NCBI GenBank assembly: GCA_944327625.1
Contig: CALVHL010000002.1
Span: forward strand, 1-64,000
DNA from: an uncultured Clostridia bacterium
GTDB lineage: Bacteria; Bacillota; Clostridia; Christensenellales; Borkfalkiaceae
DNA length: 64,000 bases
Direction: 5' to 3'
Positions 7,343 to 17,363 of the stretch are shown piece after piece. The notes beneath the pieces were generated by a model. The model searched no databases. It was given only the letters and a program-made list of their open reading frames with translations, and was not told where the DNA came from. Position numbers and translations under genes: made by a program. Each line of letters begins with the position of its first letter. The stretch's first letter is position 1.

Positions 7343-9013
7343 TTGTCAAACATATTAACACCTCTCGCCATCTGGAAGAACTTTAATTGCGACCTTCCGC
7401 TCGAAGCGACCATTCTCGAAAGGACGGTCTCGGACGGCATTGTCTTTGAAAAGGTCAGCTTTCTCGGAAGGGATACGGAGGGAGGCAGGGTAAAAATTTT
7501 CGGCGAACTTGCCGCATCCGTCGCCGCGCCGTACAAGGACGGCGTGCTCATCTTCTGCGACAGCGGCGAGGGCATACGCGAGGACCTTCTCAGAATGTAT
7601 GTCGAGAAGGGCTATACAGCATTTCAGGTCGACTATGCGGGCGAAAGGCAGGGCGAGGACTATTATACGGTCTACCCCGAATGTATAGAGTACGCAAACG
7701 TCGCAAAGTGCCAGCGCCGCAAACAGTTCGTCGACGAGAGCGCCGACAAGACCTCGTGGTACGAGTGGACTGCCGTCGGCATCTATGCAAAAAAATACCT
7801 CGCATCGCGCGTTGCAAACCAATCCATCGGACTCGTCGGCATAAGGGACGGCGGTGAAATTGCGTGGAAACTTGCCGTAGCCGAAAAGTTCGGCTGTGCG
7901 GTAATCGTCGGCGCGTGCGGCTGGAAAGCGTATGAGGAATTCGGCAAATTCTCGGGCGGCGAACCCGTATTCGACGACGAGAGATACCGCTTTGTCGCGG
8001 GTATTGATTCGCAGGCGTATGCTCCCTACGTAAAATGCCCTATACTTATGTTGTGCACGACCAACGATCCGTCCTTCGACTATGACAGGGCTTACGATAC
8101 CTTTTCGCGCATAAATGCAGACTTTCAGGGGCTGAGCGCCATAACCTATTCGGTAAACTGTAACGCGAGGGTAGATTACAGGTCCACCAAGGATATGTTC
8201 ATGTTCCTCGACGGCTTCGTCAGGGGCAGGCAGGTATTTATCCCCAAGCCCGTCGAAATAAGCGTAGTCGTCGACGAGGACGACAACCTCGTAATCAAGG
8301 CGAACTGCGACGAGCACGGCATACTTGAAGACTGCGCCGTATATGTAGCCGAGGACTGCGTCGTCTCCTCTCTGAGAAGCTGGGCGAAAATCCCCTTCAA
8401 GCGCAACGCGGGCGAGAACGAGAGAGAGTTCTTCATGAACCTCTACGAAAAGACCAAGCTTTTGTTCGTGCTTGCCTACGCGGTCTATTCCAACGGCTTT
8501 ACCGTCTGGTCGAAGCTTACCGTTAAGAAGGTCAGCGGAAAGTTCCGCAACAGCCGCACAAAGAGCAAGATACTCTATTCCGTAAAGGGCAGCGACAGCT
8601 TCGGCGTCGCGGACCTTTCGACGCGGGCGATAGGCGGGGTATTCATACCCGACGATTCCGTCATGCCCAAGGTCATAACCCAGAACGGGCTTAAAGGCAT
8701 CTATTCGCCCTACGGGCTGTACACCGCGCGTTCGTACAGTCCACAGTTCGCGCCCGAGGCGGACAGCATACTCAAATTTGATATCTGCCCCGACGAAGAT
8801 TGCCGCTGCAACATAATGCTCGAATGTGACGGCAAATCCCGCGCATATTCGTACATCGCGAAGCTCATCGGCGGAGTATGGCAGAAAGTCGTGCTCGAAA
8901 GCAAGAATTTCAAAAATCACGAGGGGATGCCCCTCGAAAACTTCGGCAGTTGCAGGACTATTTCCATAACCTGCGACAGAAAATATGCGCTGAACAATCT
9001 CATCTGGCTGTAA
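7343..9013 (+). CDS. Alpha/beta-hydrolase-fold protein, probable pseudoenzyme
   Basis: A 556-residue protein. The first 290 residues look like an acetylxylan-esterase/dienelactone-hydrolase type alpha/beta hydrolase (DSGEG oxyanion-loop region, DYAGERQG, then the elbow region VGIRDGGEIAW). The usual nucleophile position of the G-x-S-x-G elbow is Arg168, and the usual His region reads NCNARVDY, so the catalytic triad seems lost. The C-terminal half is beta-rich and unrecognised. It starts at TTG with AAGGAG upstream, directly after sbcC. A binding or regulatory role is possible, but substrate and function are unknown. Confidence 0.55.
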   Translation: MSNILTPLAIWKNFNCDLPLEATILERTVSDGIVFEKVSFLGRDTEGGRVKIFGELAASVAAPYKDGVLIFCDSGEGIREDLLRMYVEKGYTAFQVDYAGERQGEDYYTVYPECIEYANVAKCQRRKQFVDESADKTSWYEWTAVGIYAKKYLASRVANQSIGLVGIRDGGEIAWKLAVAEKFGCAVIVGACGWKAYEEFGKFSGGEPVFDDERYRFVAGIDSQAYAPYVKCPILMLCTTNDPSFDYDRAYDTFSRINADFQGLSAITYSVNCNARVDYRSTKDMFMFLDGFVRGRQVFIPKPVEISVVVDEDDNLVIKANCDEHGILEDCAVYVAEDCVVSSLRSWAKIPFKRNAGENEREFFMNLYEKTKLLFVLAYAVYSNGFTVWSKLTVKKVSGKFRNSRTKSKILYSVKGSDSFGVADLSTRAIGGVFIPDDSVMPKVITQNGLKGIYSPYGLYTARSYSPQFAPEADSILKFDICPDEDCRCNIMLECDGKSRAYSYIAKLIGGVWQKVVLESKNFKNHEGMPLENFGSCRTISITCDRKYALNNLIWL

Positions 9014-9015
9014 AT

Positions 9016-9627
9016 ATGACGCAATATCCCATCAACGTAAGCAACAGAAACAGAGGCGACACGGGCGGATTTATCGCATACTGTGCAGTTTTACTGACTT
9101 TCGTCCTCGTCTATCTCTTTTTCTCGTTGTGTTATATGCGTGTGTATATCGTCGGCTCGTCCATGGAGGACACCCTTGCGGGCGCGGTTAGCGAAGCGAG
9201 GGCGGGCGGCGACTTCATCTACGCTTACAAATATATCAGCCTCGAACGCGGTGACATAGTCGTCATCGACGAGGGCGATAAAAATATTATCAAGCGCATC
9301 ATTGCGCTCGGCGGCGACACGGTCGAACTTCGCGGCGGTCAGCTCTATCTCAACGGCAGGCTTACCGAAGAACCTTACGTCCTCCCCGAGCACAACGATC
9401 CCGACTATGAATACAACAATATGTCGGTCGTCACCGTGCCCGAAGGAACGGTATTCTGCATGGGCGACAACCGCAACGTCAGCGTCGACAGCCGCAACAA
9501 ATACGGCTGTATAGACGAGAGCAAGGTGTTGGGCATAGTCGCCGATTGGTCGATGACGTACAAAAGTCAGGTAACGGCAATAAATACTTTCTTTGAATTC
9601 ACGCTTCCCTCGTGGTTCGGAAAATAA
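9016..9627 (+). CDS. lepB: Signal peptidase I
   Basis: A membrane serine protease that removes signal peptides from secreted proteins. One N-terminal membrane segment (about residues 18-40) is followed by the catalytic serine in GSSM (Ser49), the lysine in KRIIALGGD (Lys93), and the late motif MGDNR...SVDSR. The ATG two bases after the preceding stop gives the expected 203 residues. An in-frame extension to 8878 would overlap the upstream gene and has no ribosome binding site at a workable distance. No clear Shine-Dalgarno is seen for the chosen start either, so coupling to the upstream gene is likely. Confidence 0.9.
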   Translation: MTQYPINVSNRNRGDTGGFIAYCAVLLTFVLVYLFFSLCYMRVYIVGSSMEDTLAGAVSEARAGGDFIYAYKYISLERGDIVVIDEGDKNIIKRIIALGGDTVELRGGQLYLNGRLTEEPYVLPEHNDPDYEYNNMSVVTVPEGTVFCMGDNRNVSVDSRNKYGCIDESKVLGIVADWSMTYKSQVTAINTFFEFTLPSWFGK

Positions 9628-9649
9628 AATTTTTTACGGAGAAACAATT

Positions 9650-9919
9650 ATGCGAGCAGTAGTTACGGTTGTAGGCAAGGACAAGACGGGCATCATCTCT
9701 AAGGTCAGCACTTTTCTTGCCGAGAGAGAGGTAAACATTCTCGATATAAGCCAGACGATAATGCAGGACTATTTCGCCATGATAATGATGGTGGACATTT
9801 CCAAGGCGACGAAAAAGCTTTCCGAACTCGCCGAAGAATGTAAAGTCATGGGCGAGAAGATTGGTATGTCCATTCACCTTCAACACGAGGATATTTTCAA
9901 CGCCATGCACAGCGTTTAA
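9650..9919 (+). CDS. ACT-domain protein, UPF0237 family
   Basis: An 89-residue stand-alone ACT domain: VVTVVGKDKTGIISKV, then the second strand-helix half ending in IHLQHEDIFNAMH. ACT domains bind amino acids and regulate enzymes. This small form is almost always paired with the UPF0210 gene that follows 9 bases downstream. The start is the ATG with ACGGAG at 9636-9641. The pair's biochemical role is not established. Confidence 0.9.
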   Translation: MRAVVTVVGKDKTGIISKVSTFLAEREVNILDISQTIMQDYFAMIMMVDISKATKKLSELAEECKVMGEKIGMSIHLQHEDIFNAMHSV

Positions 9920-9928
9920 GGGGTGACT

Positions 9929-11284
9929 ATGTTTAACTATTCGGACGTACTTGAAACAATAAACATGGTCGAAAAGGAGCACCTCGACATAAGAACGATA
10001 ACCATGGGCATATCGCTGCTGCCCTGCATACGCTCCGACGCGAAAAAGACCGCAGACGCGGTCTACGATCTCGTATGCGGCAGGGCGAAGGACATCGTCA
10101 AGGTCGCTACCGAGCTTTCGGGCGAATACGGCATACCCATCGTCAACAAGAGGGTTTCGGTAACGCCCGTCAGCCTCATTTCAGCGGCGTTCCCCGAGGA
10201 CGCGGGGTTAATCGGCAAGGCGCTCGACAGGGCGGCGGATACGCTCGGCATAGACTTTCTCGGCGGCTATTCGGCGCTCGTCCACAAGGGCATGGCGGAC
10301 TATGAAAAGAAATTCATAATGACAATTCCCGAGGTGCTCTCCTCGACGAATAAGCTCTGTTCTTCTGTAAATATAGGCTCGTCCAAGTCGGGCATCAATA
10401 TGGACGCCGTTAAACTTATGGGCGAGATAATCAGAAAGACGGCTGAAATTACCGCCGACAGGGACGGCTTCGGCTGTGCCAAACTCGTCGTATTCTGCAA
10501 CGCGGTCGAGGACAACCCGTTCATGGCGGGCGCATTCCACGGAGTGGGCGAAAAGGACGCCGTCATAAACGTCGGCGTTTCAGGCCCGGGCGTCGTTCAG
10601 CACGCGCTCGAAGCCATACCCGACGCCGACCTTGCGGAAGTTGCGGAGATGATAAAGCGCACGGCGTTCAAGATAACGAGGGCGGGGCAGCTAATTGCGA
10701 CCGAGGCGGCAAAGCGCCTCAACGCAAGCTTCGGCATAGTCGACCTGTCGCTTGCGCCCACGCCTGCCCGCGGCGATTCCGTCGCGCAGATCCTCGAAGA
10801 AATGGGGCTGGAAAGCGTAGGCACTCACGGTACGACCGCCTGCCTTGCAATGCTCAACGACGCTGTCAAGAAGGGCGGCGTAATGGCAAGCTCCCGCGTG
10901 GGCGGTCTTTCGGGCGCGTTCATACCCGTTTCCGAGGACATAGGCATGATAGAGGCTGCTGAGCGAGGCGACATTAACATAGACAAGTTAGAGGCCATGA
11001 CGGCTGTATGCTCCGTCGGCCTCGATATGATAGCCATTCCCGGCGATACCTCGGCGGCGACTATCAGCGCGATTATTGCGGACGAAGCGGCAATCGGCAT
11101 GATAAACAACAAGACGACGGCGGTAAGGGTTATTCCCGCACCCGGGAAGAAAGTGGGAGACTGCGTCAATTTCGGCGGACTTTTAGGCAGAGCGCCCATA
11201 ATGCCCGTACACGACAAGTCGAGCATAAAATTCATTTCGAGGGGCGGACTTATACCCGCGCCCATACATTCCAATAAAAACTGA
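9929..11284 (+). CDS. UPF0210 / PFL family protein
   Basis: A 451-residue protein of the UPF0210 (DUF711) family. Recognisable stretches include [24 protein letters not shown] and the late IPGDT. Relatives fold like an anaerobic ribonucleotide-reductase/pyruvate-formate-lyase barrel, but no glycyl-radical motif is claimed here. The ATG at 9929 has AAGGGG at 9918-9923 and is preferred to the GTG two codons earlier. It lies directly after its usual partner, the UPF0237 ACT protein. Confidence 0.88.
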   Translation: MFNYSDVLETINMVEKEHLDIRTITMGISLLPCIRSDAKKTADAVYDLVCGRAKDIVKVATELSGEYGIPIVNKRVSVTPVSLISAAFPEDAGLIGKALDRAADTLGIDFLGGYSALVHKGMADYEKKFIMTIPEVLSSTNKLCSSVNIGSSKSGINMDAVKLMGEIIRKTAEITADRDGFGCAKLVVFCNAVEDNPFMAGAFHGVGEKDAVINVGVSGPGVVQHALEAIPDADLAEVAEMIKRTAFKITRAGQLIATEAAKRLNASFGIVDLSLAPTPARGDSVAQILEEMGLESVGTHGTTACLAMLNDAVKKGGVMASSRVGGLSGAFIPVSEDIGMIEAAERGDINIDKLEAMTAVCSVGLDMIAIPGDTSAATISAIIADEAAIGMINNKTTAVRVIPAPGKKVGDCVNFGGLLGRAPIMPVHDKSSIKFISRGGLIPAPIHSNKN

Positions 11285-11296
11285 CGGGAGACATAA

Positions 11297-13072
11297 ATGC
11301 AGAGAAGCGAAGTAAACCAAAAATATACCTGGAAACTTGAAGACATCTTTTCCGACGATGCAGAGTGGGAAAAGTATTACGACAAACTGACGGAGGAACT
11401 CGATTTCAAGAAATATGCGGGCAAACTGTCGGACAGAAATTCGCTGTACGAATTTCTGAGAAAGAACGACGAATACTGCATTGCACTTGAAAGGCTTGCG
11501 GGCTATGCCAATATGAAGCACGACGAGGACACGCGCGTAGCAAAGTATACCGCCTATAACGCAAAGGTGGAAATGCTGTTTTCGCGCTATTGCTCGGAAG
11601 TGGCGTTCTACGAGCCCGAGCTCGCCGCTCTCGACGAGAGCTATCTGAAAGGCCTCATTGCGGACAAGGACTTTGCCGACTATGACTATCAGCTCAGAAA
11701 GATACTCGACGGCAAGGCGCACATTCCCTCGGAGGCAGAGTCGCGGCTGGTCGCGCTCGCAGGCGAAACGCTCGGCACTTTCCAGGATATTTTCGGCATG
11801 ATAGACAACGCCGATCTGCCCCTGCCCGAGATTGATTTGGACGGTCAGAAGGTTAAGCTGACGCACGGACTTTACGGCGTTCTGCTTCATTCGCCCGACA
11901 GAGACAAGCGCAAGACGGCTTATGAAAAGTACTATGCCGCATATATCGGGCTGATCAATACGATAACTGCAAACTATTTCGGCAACGTCAAGAAAGACGT
12001 ATTTTTGTCAAGGGTTTACAAGTTCGGAAGCTGTCTCGAACAGGCGCTTTTCTATGAAGACGTCGACAAAAAGGTGTACGACAATCTCTTGAAAAGCGTC
12101 GAAAAGAACAGTGCGGCAATGCACAGATATATCGCCGACAGAAAGAAGATACTCGGCTATGACAAGCTGTATTTCTACGACATCTACGCGCCGCTCGTCG
12201 CCGACGCACAGCTGAAAATGGACTTTGACGACGCCTATGAATATGTCGTCGAGGGGCTTTCTGCGCTCGGCAAGGACTATCAGGCGCTTTTGAGAAAGGC
12301 AAAGGCCGAGCGCTGGATAGACGTGGAGGAGATCGAGGGCAAGCGCAACGGCGCATATTCGGCGCGCTCCTACGGAATTCATCCCTTCGTCCTTTTAAAC
12401 TATAAACCGACGATAAATGACGTATTCACCATTGCCCACGAGATGGGACATTCCATGCACACCTATTTTTCGCAGAGCAGCCAGCCCTACGCAAAGAGCG
12501 ATTATAAGATCTTCGTCGCGGAGGTGGCAAGCACGGTAAACGAAGTGCTGCTTCTTAAAGATATGCTCGCAAAGTCCGAGGACGAGAATTTCAAGAAATA
12601 TCTCCTCAATTATTATCTCGATTCACTGCGTGCGACGCTTCACAGACAGACCATGTTTGCCGAGTTCGAGTATCTCGCGCACAAGAAAGTCGAGGAGGGC
12701 GAGCCGCTCACCAAGGACAATCTCTGCGCAATCTACGCGGATATTGGCAAGAGGTACTACGGCGACGCGATCGAGCACGACTATGAGATCTCCTGCGAGT
12801 GGGCGCGCATACCTCATTTCTATTCGTCTTTCTATGTATATAAATATGCGACGGGCATAACTGCGGCGATAAATATCGTCAACCGTATTCTCACCGAGGG
12901 CGAAAAGGCGGTAAGCGACTATTTCGCGTTCCTTTCGGGCGGCTCGTCGACCGATCCCGTATCGCTTTTAAAGCTTGCGGGCGTCGACCTCACTTCGGAA
13001 GCGCCCTTCGACTTCGCTATGAAGGAATTTGAAAATACCCTCAACCAATTTGAAAAACTTATGGGAATTTAA
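11297..13072 (+). CDS. pepF: Oligoendopeptidase F
   Basis: A cytosolic M3-family zinc peptidase of 591 residues that degrades oligopeptides. The zinc-binding HEMGHSMH (HExxH) lies about two thirds along, and the third ligand region (FVAEVASTVNEVLL) follows it. The N-terminal helical half is typical of PepF. Length is normal and the start has GGGAG upstream. It sits between the UPF0210 gene and dnaB with short gaps, so it is probably in the same transcription unit. Confidence 0.93.
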   Translation: MQRSEVNQKYTWKLEDIFSDDAEWEKYYDKLTEELDFKKYAGKLSDRNSLYEFLRKNDEYCIALERLAGYANMKHDEDTRVAKYTAYNAKVEMLFSRYCSEVAFYEPELAALDESYLKGLIADKDFADYDYQLRKILDGKAHIPSEAESRLVALAGETLGTFQDIFGMIDNADLPLPEIDLDGQKVKLTHGLYGVLLHSPDRDKRKTAYEKYYAAYIGLINTITANYFGNVKKDVFLSRVYKFGSCLEQALFYEDVDKKVYDNLLKSVEKNSAAMHRYIADRKKILGYDKLYFYDIYAPLVADAQLKMDFDDAYEYVVEGLSALGKDYQALLRKAKAERWIDVEEIEGKRNGAYSARSYGIHPFVLLNYKPTINDVFTIAHEMGHSMHTYFSQSSQPYAKSDYKIFVAEVASTVNEVLLLKDMLAKSEDENFKKYLLNYYLDSLRATLHRQTMFAEFEYLAHKKVEEGEPLTKDNLCAIYADIGKRYYGDAIEHDYEISCEWARIPHFYSSFYVYKYATGITAAINIVNRILTEGEKAVSDYFAFLSGGSSTDPVSLLKLAGVDLTSEAPFDFAMKEFENTLNQFEKLMGI

Positions 13073-13077
13073 TTCTT

Positions 13078-14532
13078 ATGGCAGAAAATACTAATGTGAT
13101 GCCCAACAACCTCGACGCCGAGCAGGCGCTTTTAGGTTGTATGCTCATCGACAACGAAATACTTGCAGATGTGCTCGAACGGCTGACCGAGGACGATTTC
13201 TATCAGGAATCGCACCGCTATATCCTTTCGGCTATGAAGCTCATCTTTGCCGAGCACAGACCGCTCGACATAGTGACGCTTGCCGACAAGCTTGACACCG
13301 AGGGCAATCTCAACAATGCGGGAGGGCTGGGTTATCTCACCCAGCTCACGCAGATAACGCCGTCGTCGGCAAATTATCAGCATTATTTCGACATTATCCG
13401 TAGGGATTGCACCAACCGTAAGCTCATTCGCGCCGCGCAGGAGATTATCAAGTACGCCCGCACGAGCGACGACAATGTAAAGAGCGTGCAGTATTCCGAA
13501 GAACTCATCTACGCAATCTCCAAGAACAACGACACTTCCTCGATGAAGGACATAAGGGAGAGCGACGGCGTTGACGCGGTAATGGAGAAATTCCAGAAGC
13601 TCGACACGAATAAAGACGCTTTCAGGGGCGTTCCCACGGGCTTTACCCGTCTCGATAAGCTGACCAACGGTCTGCAAAAGTCCGACCTCATAGTCATAGC
13701 CGCCCGTCCCGGTATGGGCAAGACCTCGCTTTCGATGAATATCGTCGAGAATGCCGCGCTCAACAACAATAAAGTCTGCGCCGTATTCTCGCTCGAAATG
13801 CCCGAAATACAGATTATTCAGAGGCTTCTGTGCGGCTTTGCTAAGGTTTCAATGTCGGACGCGCTTTCGGGCAAACTGACGCCGAACGACTGGAAAAAGC
13901 TCATCAAGGCAAAGGAACAGCTCAAAAAGAGCAGAATTTATATAGACGATTCGTCGAGGGTTACGCCCGCGGAAATACTCTCAAAATGCAGGCGTATTCA
14001 GTCCAAGAATAACGGCCAGCTCGACCTCGTGATGATAGACTATATCCAGCTCATGTCGAGCGGCAAAAAGAGCGCCGAACAGAACAGAACGCAGGAAGTC
14101 GCAGATATTACGAGAGAGCTCAAAATAATGGCAAAGGAGCTTGACGTGCCTGTCATCGCCCTTTCCCAGCTCAGGCGTATGCAGACCAAAGAGCCTCAGC
14201 TTTCCGACCTTCGAGAGTCGGGCGCGATAGAGCAGGACGCGGACATAGTTATGTTCATCAACCGTCCCGACGTAACCGCGACCGAAGAAGAACTCAAAAA
14301 GGGCAATATCGTCAAGGGAATGGCCGACCTCATCATCGCCAAGCACCGTAACGGCGGACTTGACAGAATTAAACTGCGCTTCAAGGGCGAACTCACTAAG
14401 TTCGTCAATCCCGAACCGCAGGACGACCTCGTCGAGCCCGAATATGACAATGCGCCGCCGCCCGAGGACGTTCCGCCCGAAGAAAACTTTATGCCGGAGG
14501 ACATTTCCGACGACGAAGCGCCGCCGTTTTAA
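13078..14532 (+). CDS. dnaB: Replicative DNA helicase DnaB
   Basis: The ring helicase of the replication fork (DnaC in Bacillus naming), 484 residues. The N-terminal helical domain starts NLDAEQALLGCML. The RecA-like domain carries Walker A ARPGMGKTS, Walker B LVMIDYIQLM and the motif LSQLRR. The acidic, proline-rich C-terminal tail (PPPEDVPPEE) is normal for Firmicute DnaB. It starts 5 bases after pepF. Its stop codon overlaps the next start (TAATG). Confidence 0.97.
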   Translation: MAENTNVMPNNLDAEQALLGCMLIDNEILADVLERLTEDDFYQESHRYILSAMKLIFAEHRPLDIVTLADKLDTEGNLNNAGGLGYLTQLTQITPSSANYQHYFDIIRRDCTNRKLIRAAQEIIKYARTSDDNVKSVQYSEELIYAISKNNDTSSMKDIRESDGVDAVMEKFQKLDTNKDAFRGVPTGFTRLDKLTNGLQKSDLIVIAARPGMGKTSLSMNIVENAALNNNKVCAVFSLEMPEIQIIQRLLCGFAKVSMSDALSGKLTPNDWKKLIKAKEQLKKSRIYIDDSSRVTPAEILSKCRRIQSKNNGQLDLVMIDYIQLMSSGKKSAEQNRTQEVADITRELKIMAKELDVPVIALSQLRRMQTKEPQLSDLRESGAIEQDADIVMFINRPDVTATEEELKKGNIVKGMADLIIAKHRNGGLDRIKLRFKGELTKFVNPEPQDDLVEPEYDNAPPPEDVPPEENFMPEDISDDEAPPF

Positions 14533-15527
14533 TGATTATGGAAACTCAGATACTTGAAATCGACGAGCGCTCGCTTGCGTTGTCGAAGAAGATCATTCTT
14601 TCTGGGGGCGCGGTTGCGTTCCCTACCGAGACGGTCTACGGGCTGGGCGCAAACGCCTTTGACGACAATGCGGTAAAGAATATCTTTGCCATAAAGGGCA
14701 GACCGTCCGACAACCCGCTCATAGTGCACGTCCACAGCGGCTACAACCTTTCGTCGCTCGTCTCGTACATACCCGAATATACCAAACTGCTTTCAAAGGC
14801 GTTCCTACCGGGGCCGCTCACCATGGTCTATCGGAGCTGTAATAAGGTCAGCCCCGCGGTATCCTGCGGACTTGACACGCTCGCCGTGCGCATACCGTCG
14901 CACAAGGGCGCACAGCAGTTTTTGAAATATCTCGACCTGCCCATTGCCGCGCCCAGCGCGAATATCTCCAAGCACGTCAGTCCCGTCACCGCAAGGCACG
15001 TCTATGACGATCTGAAAGGCAGAATAGAGGTCATTCTCGACGGCGGCAAGTGCGAGGGCGGCATTGAGAGCACCGTGCTTGACTGTACGGGCGACATTCC
15101 CTGCGTTTTAAGGAGCGGGCTTGTGACCGCTGATATGATTGCGCAGGTGGTCGGCGAATGTCACGAATACGTCATGAAGGACGGCGAAAAAGTGCGCTCG
15201 CCGGGAATGAAATATAAGCATTATTCGCCCAACTGTCAGACCATTCTTTTTGAATACAGCGACAGGGCAAAGGCATTTGCTGAATATAAAGAACTCAAAA
15301 GTCAGGGAAAGCGCGCCGTCATTATGTGCGACAATTCTGTATATGAAGAATTGAAGCCTCAGGACGTGCTCAATCTCGGCAAGGACGAAAGGGAAATGGC
15401 GGCAAACCTCTACGACAAGCTCCGCGAGGGCGAGAGAATAGCCGATATAATCGTCGCCGTCGCGCCCTTGAAGCAGGACGGAGTAATGGTCGGCGTAATG
15501 AACAGAATGAGGAAGGCGTTCGGCTGA
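14532..15527 (+). CDS. tsaC: Threonylcarbamoyl-AMP synthase (Sua5/TsaC)
   Basis: Makes threonylcarbamoyl-AMP for the universal t6A37 tRNA modification. The YrdC domain (FPTETVYGLGANA, IKGRPSDNPLIVHV, SANIS) spans about residues 20-210, and a C-terminal Sua5 domain follows the linker SPGMKYKHY. The first ATG overlaps the dnaB stop codon and a second lies two codons later. Neither has a clear ribosome binding site, so reinitiation is likely. Length (331 aa) fits the two-domain Sua5/YwlC form. Confidence 0.93.
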   Translation: MIMETQILEIDERSLALSKKIILSGGAVAFPTETVYGLGANAFDDNAVKNIFAIKGRPSDNPLIVHVHSGYNLSSLVSYIPEYTKLLSKAFLPGPLTMVYRSCNKVSPAVSCGLDTLAVRIPSHKGAQQFLKYLDLPIAAPSANISKHVSPVTARHVYDDLKGRIEVILDGGKCEGGIESTVLDCTGDIPCVLRSGLVTADMIAQVVGECHEYVMKDGEKVRSPGMKYKHYSPNCQTILFEYSDRAKAFAEYKELKSQGKRAVIMCDNSVYEELKPQDVLNLGKDEREMAANLYDKLREGERIADIIVAVAPLKQDGVMVGVMNRMRKAFG

Positions 15528-15973
15528 TGAAAAGAAAGCGCATACTCTTTGTCTGTACGGGAAATACCTGCCGAAGCCCCATGGCAGAAGCCGTATTGAG
15601 AAAGCAGATAAAGGACAGAAAAATTAAATGGTGGGACGTGTCGTCGAGCGGCATTGACGCCGTAACGGGTGCGCCGATGAGCGCAAATTCGGCAATCGTG
15701 CTCACAGAGGCGGGCATTGATAGCCAGTCTTTCAGGTCAAAAAAGCTGAGCCAGAAGCTTATCGAGCGCAGTACGCTCGTCATCACCATGACCGAAATGC
15801 AGAGAATGTTGCTTGAAGGCTGCGGCAACGTCAGGTGCATAAGCAGTTTCTGCGGTTTCGACATTCCCGATCCGTACGGAATGGACGTCGAACATTACAG
15901 GGTTACCTATCAGGCGATAGATTTTGCCTGCAAGAAGATAATTGAAGATTACATTTTGAAATATAAGGAGTAA
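15527..15973 (+). CDS. Low-molecular-weight protein tyrosine/arginine phosphatase
   Basis: A 148-residue low-molecular-weight phosphatase with the P-loop CTGNTCRS (C-x5-R-S) at residues 10-17 and the catalytic aspartate in DPYGMD near the end. In Bacillus the equivalent gene beside ywlC is ywlE, a protein-arginine phosphatase. The same neighbourhood here (tsaC upstream, rpiB downstream) favours that role, but the sequence alone does not separate tyrosine from arginine specificity. It overlaps tsaC by one base. Confidence 0.88.
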   Translation: MKRKRILFVCTGNTCRSPMAEAVLRKQIKDRKIKWWDVSSSGIDAVTGAPMSANSAIVLTEAGIDSQSFRSKKLSQKLIERSTLVITMTEMQRMLLEGCGNVRCISSFCGFDIPDPYGMDVEHYRVTYQAIDFACKKIIEDYILKYKE

Positions 15974-15975
15974 AT

Positions 15976-16425
15976 ATGAAAATTGCACTTGCCTGCGACC
16001 ACGGCGGTCTCAATCTCAAAAACACCATTATAGACTATCTCAAAAGCCACGGCTATGAATATGAAGATTTCGGCTGTTATACAAAGGACAGCTGCGACTA
16101 TCCCGACTATGCTCTGCCCGCAGCCGAGGCGGTTGCCGCAGGCAAATGCGACAGGGGAATTGTCGTATGCTCGACGGGTATCGGCGTTTCTATCGTCGCC
16201 AACAAAGTGCCCGGCATAAGGTGTGCGCACTGTCACGATAGCTATTGCGCAAAATATACGAGGCTTCACAACAATTCCAATATGCTCGCCATGGGCGAAA
16301 AGGTCGTAGGCGCGGGCTATGCGCTTGAAATAGTCGAAACATTCCTGACGACGGAATTTGAGGGCGGCAGGCACGAAAGGCGCGTCGATAAAATTACGGC
16401 GATAGAAAAGAAGTACGGTAAATAA
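15976..16425 (+). CDS. rpiB: Ribose-5-phosphate isomerase B
   Basis: Interconverts ribose 5-phosphate and ribulose 5-phosphate in the pentose phosphate pathway. The 149-residue RpiB/LacAB fold is clear from ACDHGGLNLK at the N-terminus, the catalytic cysteine region VCSTGIGVSIVANK, and RCAHCHD. It is one of several short genes (tsaC, phosphatase, rpiB, PHP phosphatase) packed with almost no spacers. A ribosome binding site, AAGGAG, overlaps the end of the preceding gene. Confidence 0.95.
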   Translation: MKIALACDHGGLNLKNTIIDYLKSHGYEYEDFGCYTKDSCDYPDYALPAAEAVAAGKCDRGIVVCSTGIGVSIVANKVPGIRCAHCHDSYCAKYTRLHNNSNMLAMGEKVVGAGYALEIVETFLTTEFEGGRHERRVDKITAIEKKYGK

Positions 16426-16426
16426 G

Positions 16427-17224
16427 ATGGTCGACCTGCACCTGCACACAAGTTTTTCGTTTGACAGCAGGGAAAGTGCGGAAAACTATGTAAAAAAAGC
16501 GCAAGAGTGCGGGCTGAATATTCTCGGCTTTTCCGAACATTACGACTATGACGCGGTACTCGACGGAGAGGATATTTTGCCCTGCGACATTGAAAGTTAT
16601 CTTAAAAACGCCGGAAATTTGTCCGAAAAATATGAAGATATGCGTATTCTGCGCGGTATCGAGTTCGGCTATCGCCGCGAGGTATTGCCGTACTATGAAA
16701 AACTTTTAAGCCAATATCGCTTTGACTACGTCATCAACAGCCTGCACACGCTCAAAGGCAAGGGTGACTGTTATCACGACAGATTTTTTGAGGGTAAAGA
16801 GCTTAAAGACTGTTACCGCGATTATCTTCAAGGCGTGCTTGAAAGCATTGTGTGTTTCCCAGACTATGACATAGTCGGTCATATCGGGTATGCTTCGCGT
16901 TACAGACGCGGCGAAAATGTAAAACTTTGCCTTGAAGATTTTTCGGAACTACTGGACGACATTTTAAGAGAGATCATCTTGCGCGGAAAATTTTTGGAGA
17001 TAAATACATCCGTTGGCACGAGCGGCAGCAATTTTCTGCCCGATGAGAGCATTATAGAGAGATATATTTCGCTCGGCGGAAGAAATTTAACTTTCGGAAG
17101 CGACGCCCACAAGGCGGCGGACTATTTAAGAAACTATCAGAAAGCAAGAAAATTTCTGCTTGAAAAGGGCATAGATCAGCTGTACTATTTCATCGACAGA
17201 AAACCTGTCGCATATAAGATTTAA
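16427..17224 (+). CDS. PHP-domain histidinol-phosphatase family protein
   Basis: A 265-residue PHP-superfamily metal-dependent phosphoesterase. It begins VDLHLHTSFSFD (metal-binding HxH), then GFSEHYDYD, RGIEFGY, NSLHTL and the final FGSDAHKAADY. Length and motif order match the HisK-type histidinol phosphatases of Gram-positive bacteria. With no other his genes nearby the physiological substrate is uncertain. It is the last gene of the long plus-strand run and faces the convergent PBP gene. Confidence 0.8.
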   Translation: MVDLHLHTSFSFDSRESAENYVKKAQECGLNILGFSEHYDYDAVLDGEDILPCDIESYLKNAGNLSEKYEDMRILRGIEFGYRREVLPYYEKLLSQYRFDYVINSLHTLKGKGDCYHDRFFEGKELKDCYRDYLQGVLESIVCFPDYDIVGHIGYASRYRRGENVKLCLEDFSELLDDILREIILRGKFLEINTSVGTSGSNFLPDESIIERYISLGGRNLTFGSDAHKAADYLRNYQKARKFLLEKGIDQLYYFIDRKPVAYKI

Positions 17225-17363
17225 TTTTAATGCAGTAAAATACTTTGTGAAAGAAAAATTTTTTAACGCAATAAAATTTCTTATAATTCATACCTCAAAA
17301 AATTTATTGCTGCATATATTTTAGCGAAGTTATAGAGAAATTTTTATTATTTAATGTATGTAT

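Noticed and set aside
8878..9015. N-terminal extension of signal peptidase I
   Set aside because: It overlaps the coding end of the preceding gene in another frame. It would put about 46 charged residues before the membrane anchor, unlike the family.
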